Source of the DNA: Thermofilum sp.
GTDB lineage: Archaea > Thermoproteota > Thermoprotei > Thermofilales > Thermofilaceae
Assembly: GCA_038741495.1 (NCBI GenBank)
Contig: JAVYKX010000002.1
Location: 198,541 to 262,540, forward strand
Direction: 5' to 3'
DNA: 64,000 bases
The notes beneath the pieces were generated by a model, which saw only the letters and a program-made list of their open reading frames with translations, was not told the DNA's origin and did not search any database. A program made the translations under genes and the position numbers. How positions within the stretch are numbered: position 1 is the stretch's first letter; each line of letters opens with the position of its first letter. Below are positions 62,820 through 64,000 of this stretch, one piece after another.

Positions 62820-64000
62820 ATGCCGCTCGCAGAAGCTTCCCGGAACTTCTCGAGGGGCAAGCGCTCCGCTACTCCTGGATCCGGGAAGCAGCAGGCCCCG
62901 GAAAAGCAAGTTTTCGCTGAATCGATGAGGCTCAGAACCGGGGAGCTGGGACAGGGCGAAGTCGCTCGGAAGAAATCACCGCTCCTCAAGCTTAAGCTGC
63001 TCGGATCTAACTTCCTTCGAATCCCCCATTTCTCCGAAACTGCTCGCGCATCCTCCCAGCCTTGCGAACCCGCCTACCCACTCTGCAGGGAGGAGAAGAA
63101 AATCATAGTATACGCGTGCCGTGACCGGGGCTCGCTAGAGATGATCGAGGCTCTCCGGAGAATACTCGCGAGCTTACCGAGGGAGGAGAGGCCGAAGGTG
63201 AAGCTGAGAGTGCTCAAGCTGCGGGAGCCTTCTCAGCTGCAGACCTACATCGAGCAGCTCGGCGAGCTCTTCGGAGGTGTATACTTGAGAGATTTGAGGA
63301 AGCACGGTATCCGCGCACTCCCAGCAATAGTGGTGGACGGCGAGAAAGTCCTAGAGGGTAGGTACCCCTCTGAGGACGAGCTTAGAGCGCTGCTAGCACC
63401 CGCTCCGCGGCAAGCGCCAGAACTCCCGCCAGAGCAGCGTGCTGAGCAAGCTCCCAGCGGTGGAGAAGCCGCGCCCCAGCACGGCCGGTACTTCCTCCCG
63501 CCACTCGCCACTCCAGAGGGGGCGACGCCGGCTCAGGGGCTTTGCTCCCCATCTTCACCGATGCTTCACCAACAGAGGTTGCCGAAAATTCGCGTGAGGG
63601 ATAAGAATAGGCTCGAGGGCGCTGAGGTGCCGCTGCCTCCCCTCGCGCACGGGAGGGTCGTTAGGACTCCCAGCGGAACCATATTCATCGGTGACGGTGC
63701 CGTGCGAGTGTACGCTGAGCGGGAGGGCGAGTGGGGGCCGCTGCAGCCCCTAGCGGAGTACCCCGGGACGCAGGAGGTCTTTATCCGCGAGCTAGATGGG
63801 GAGGTGTACATCACAGCCGGCATCGAGGGGAGGCGCTACGTGGTTGAGCTGCCCAGGCAGCTCCTCGTCGAAAGGCTGGCCCAGAGAATCGCGATCGAGG
63901 CAGGGATCCCGCTCAGCGAGCGGAACCCGCAGGACAGCGGCGAGTTCAAGGGGTGGCGTGTGAACCTCGCGCTGCCGCAGCTAGCTGGCGGCTGGCAGCT
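62820..64000 (+). CDS. Thioredoxin-like domain fused to VirB11/GspE-type secretion ATPase (partial)
   Basis: The frame is open from ATG 62820 to the window end (393+ residues). Residues about 95-195 look like a thioredoxin fold (KIIVYACRDRGSLEMIEALR, ALPAIVVDGEKVLEGRYP with the cis-Pro loop) but have no CxxC pair. A Pro/Ala/Gln linker follows. From about 285 the sequence matches the N-terminal domain of VirB11/TadA-like ATPases: EVFIRELDGEVYIT, LLVERLAQRIAIEAG, then WRVNLALPQLAGGW just before the cut. The ATPase core should lie beyond the edge. Partner systems of this family build pili, secrete or move DNA. Confidence 0.75.
   Translation, partial: MPLAEASRNFSRGKRSATPGSGKQQAPEKQVFAESMRLRTGELGQGEVARKKSPLLKLKLLGSNFLRIPHFSETARASSQPCEPAYPLCREEKKIIVYACRDRGSLEMIEALRRILASLPREERPKVKLRVLKLREPSQLQTYIEQLGELFGGVYLRDLRKHGIRALPAIVVDGEKVLEGRYPSEDELRALLAPAPRQAPELPPEQRAEQAPSGGEAAPQHGRYFLPPLATPEGATPAQGLCSPSSPMLHQQRLPKIRVRDKNRLEGAEVPLPPLAHGRVVRTPSGTIFIGDGAVRVYAEREGEWGPLQPLAEYPGTQEVFIRELDGEVYITAGIEGRRYVVELPRQLLVERLAQRIAIEAGIPLSERNPQDSGEFKGWRVNLALPQLAGGWQ

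Overview
The window comes from a hyperthermophilic crenarchaeon of the Thermofilum / Thermoproteales type. The evidence is archaeal throughout: Orc1/Cdc6, MCM, GINS, topoisomerase VI, aEF-2, TiaS, archaeal ribosomal proteins, TATA-box promoters lying 25-35 bases before leaderless starts, and frequent GTG/TTG starts. All nine recognisable tRNA genes are interrupted. One, initiator tRNA-Met, is circularly permuted, an arrangement described for Thermofilum pendens. I cannot name the species from sequence alone.

Layout. 1-3160: a complete, intron-free 23S rRNA gene inside a processing stem. 3.3-7.8 kb: a CBS protein, tRNA-Met and tRNA-Pro, then part of the S10/spc ribosomal cluster (uL22, uS3, uL29, RNase P Rpp29, uS17, uL14) ending in a PD-(D/E)XK nuclease-like gene. 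7.8-12.3 kb: five tRNAs (Lys, permuted initiator Met, Ser, Glu, Ser), a GPN GTPase, Orc1/Cdc6 with an origin-box palindrome just upstream, and TrpRS. 12.4-26.2 kb: PEP synthase; the replication and repair run Hel308, MCM, GINS23; S-adenosylhomocysteinase; MetRS; a methylthiotransferase; and an unknown membrane protein. 26.2-40 kb, mostly minus strand: aEF-2, TiaS, uL6, tRNA-Leu, RidA plus threonine deaminase, a PfkB kinase, an ECF transporter module, a YchF-type GTPase, SBDS, proteasome alpha and an rRNA/tRNA m5C methyltransferase. 39.9-52.5 kb: small translation and transcription genes (L7Ae, eS28, RpoP, aIF1, eL14, Cbf5, aIF6, eL31, eL39, PDCD5, eS19, SRP54), ThiL, two radical SAM proteins, TrmY and TrmI. 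52.6-59.6 kb: tRNA-Phe, DUF1512 and zinc-ribbon membrane genes, a PAPS-reductase-like protein with a ferredoxin tail, topoisomerase VI B and A, and a RAM-domain regulator. 59.6-64 kb is an accessory-looking block: a small AAA-like ATPase, a winged-helix protein, ParB, a perfect 18-bp inverted repeat, ParA, a coiled-coil protein and the start of a thioredoxin-like/secretion-ATPase fusion that runs off the window.

The strongest biology is the tRNA set. I count 14 introns plus one permutation in nine genes. They lie in the D loop, anticodon stem, anticodon loop, variable loop and T loop, and many form textbook or near-textbook bulge-helix-bulge (BHB) motifs. The elongator tRNA-Met intron sits at exactly the position (59/60) where the initiator tRNA-Met gene is permuted. 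The least characterised block is the ParB-ParA-coiled-coil-secretion-ATPase cluster at the right end, with its centromere-like or operator-like palindrome.
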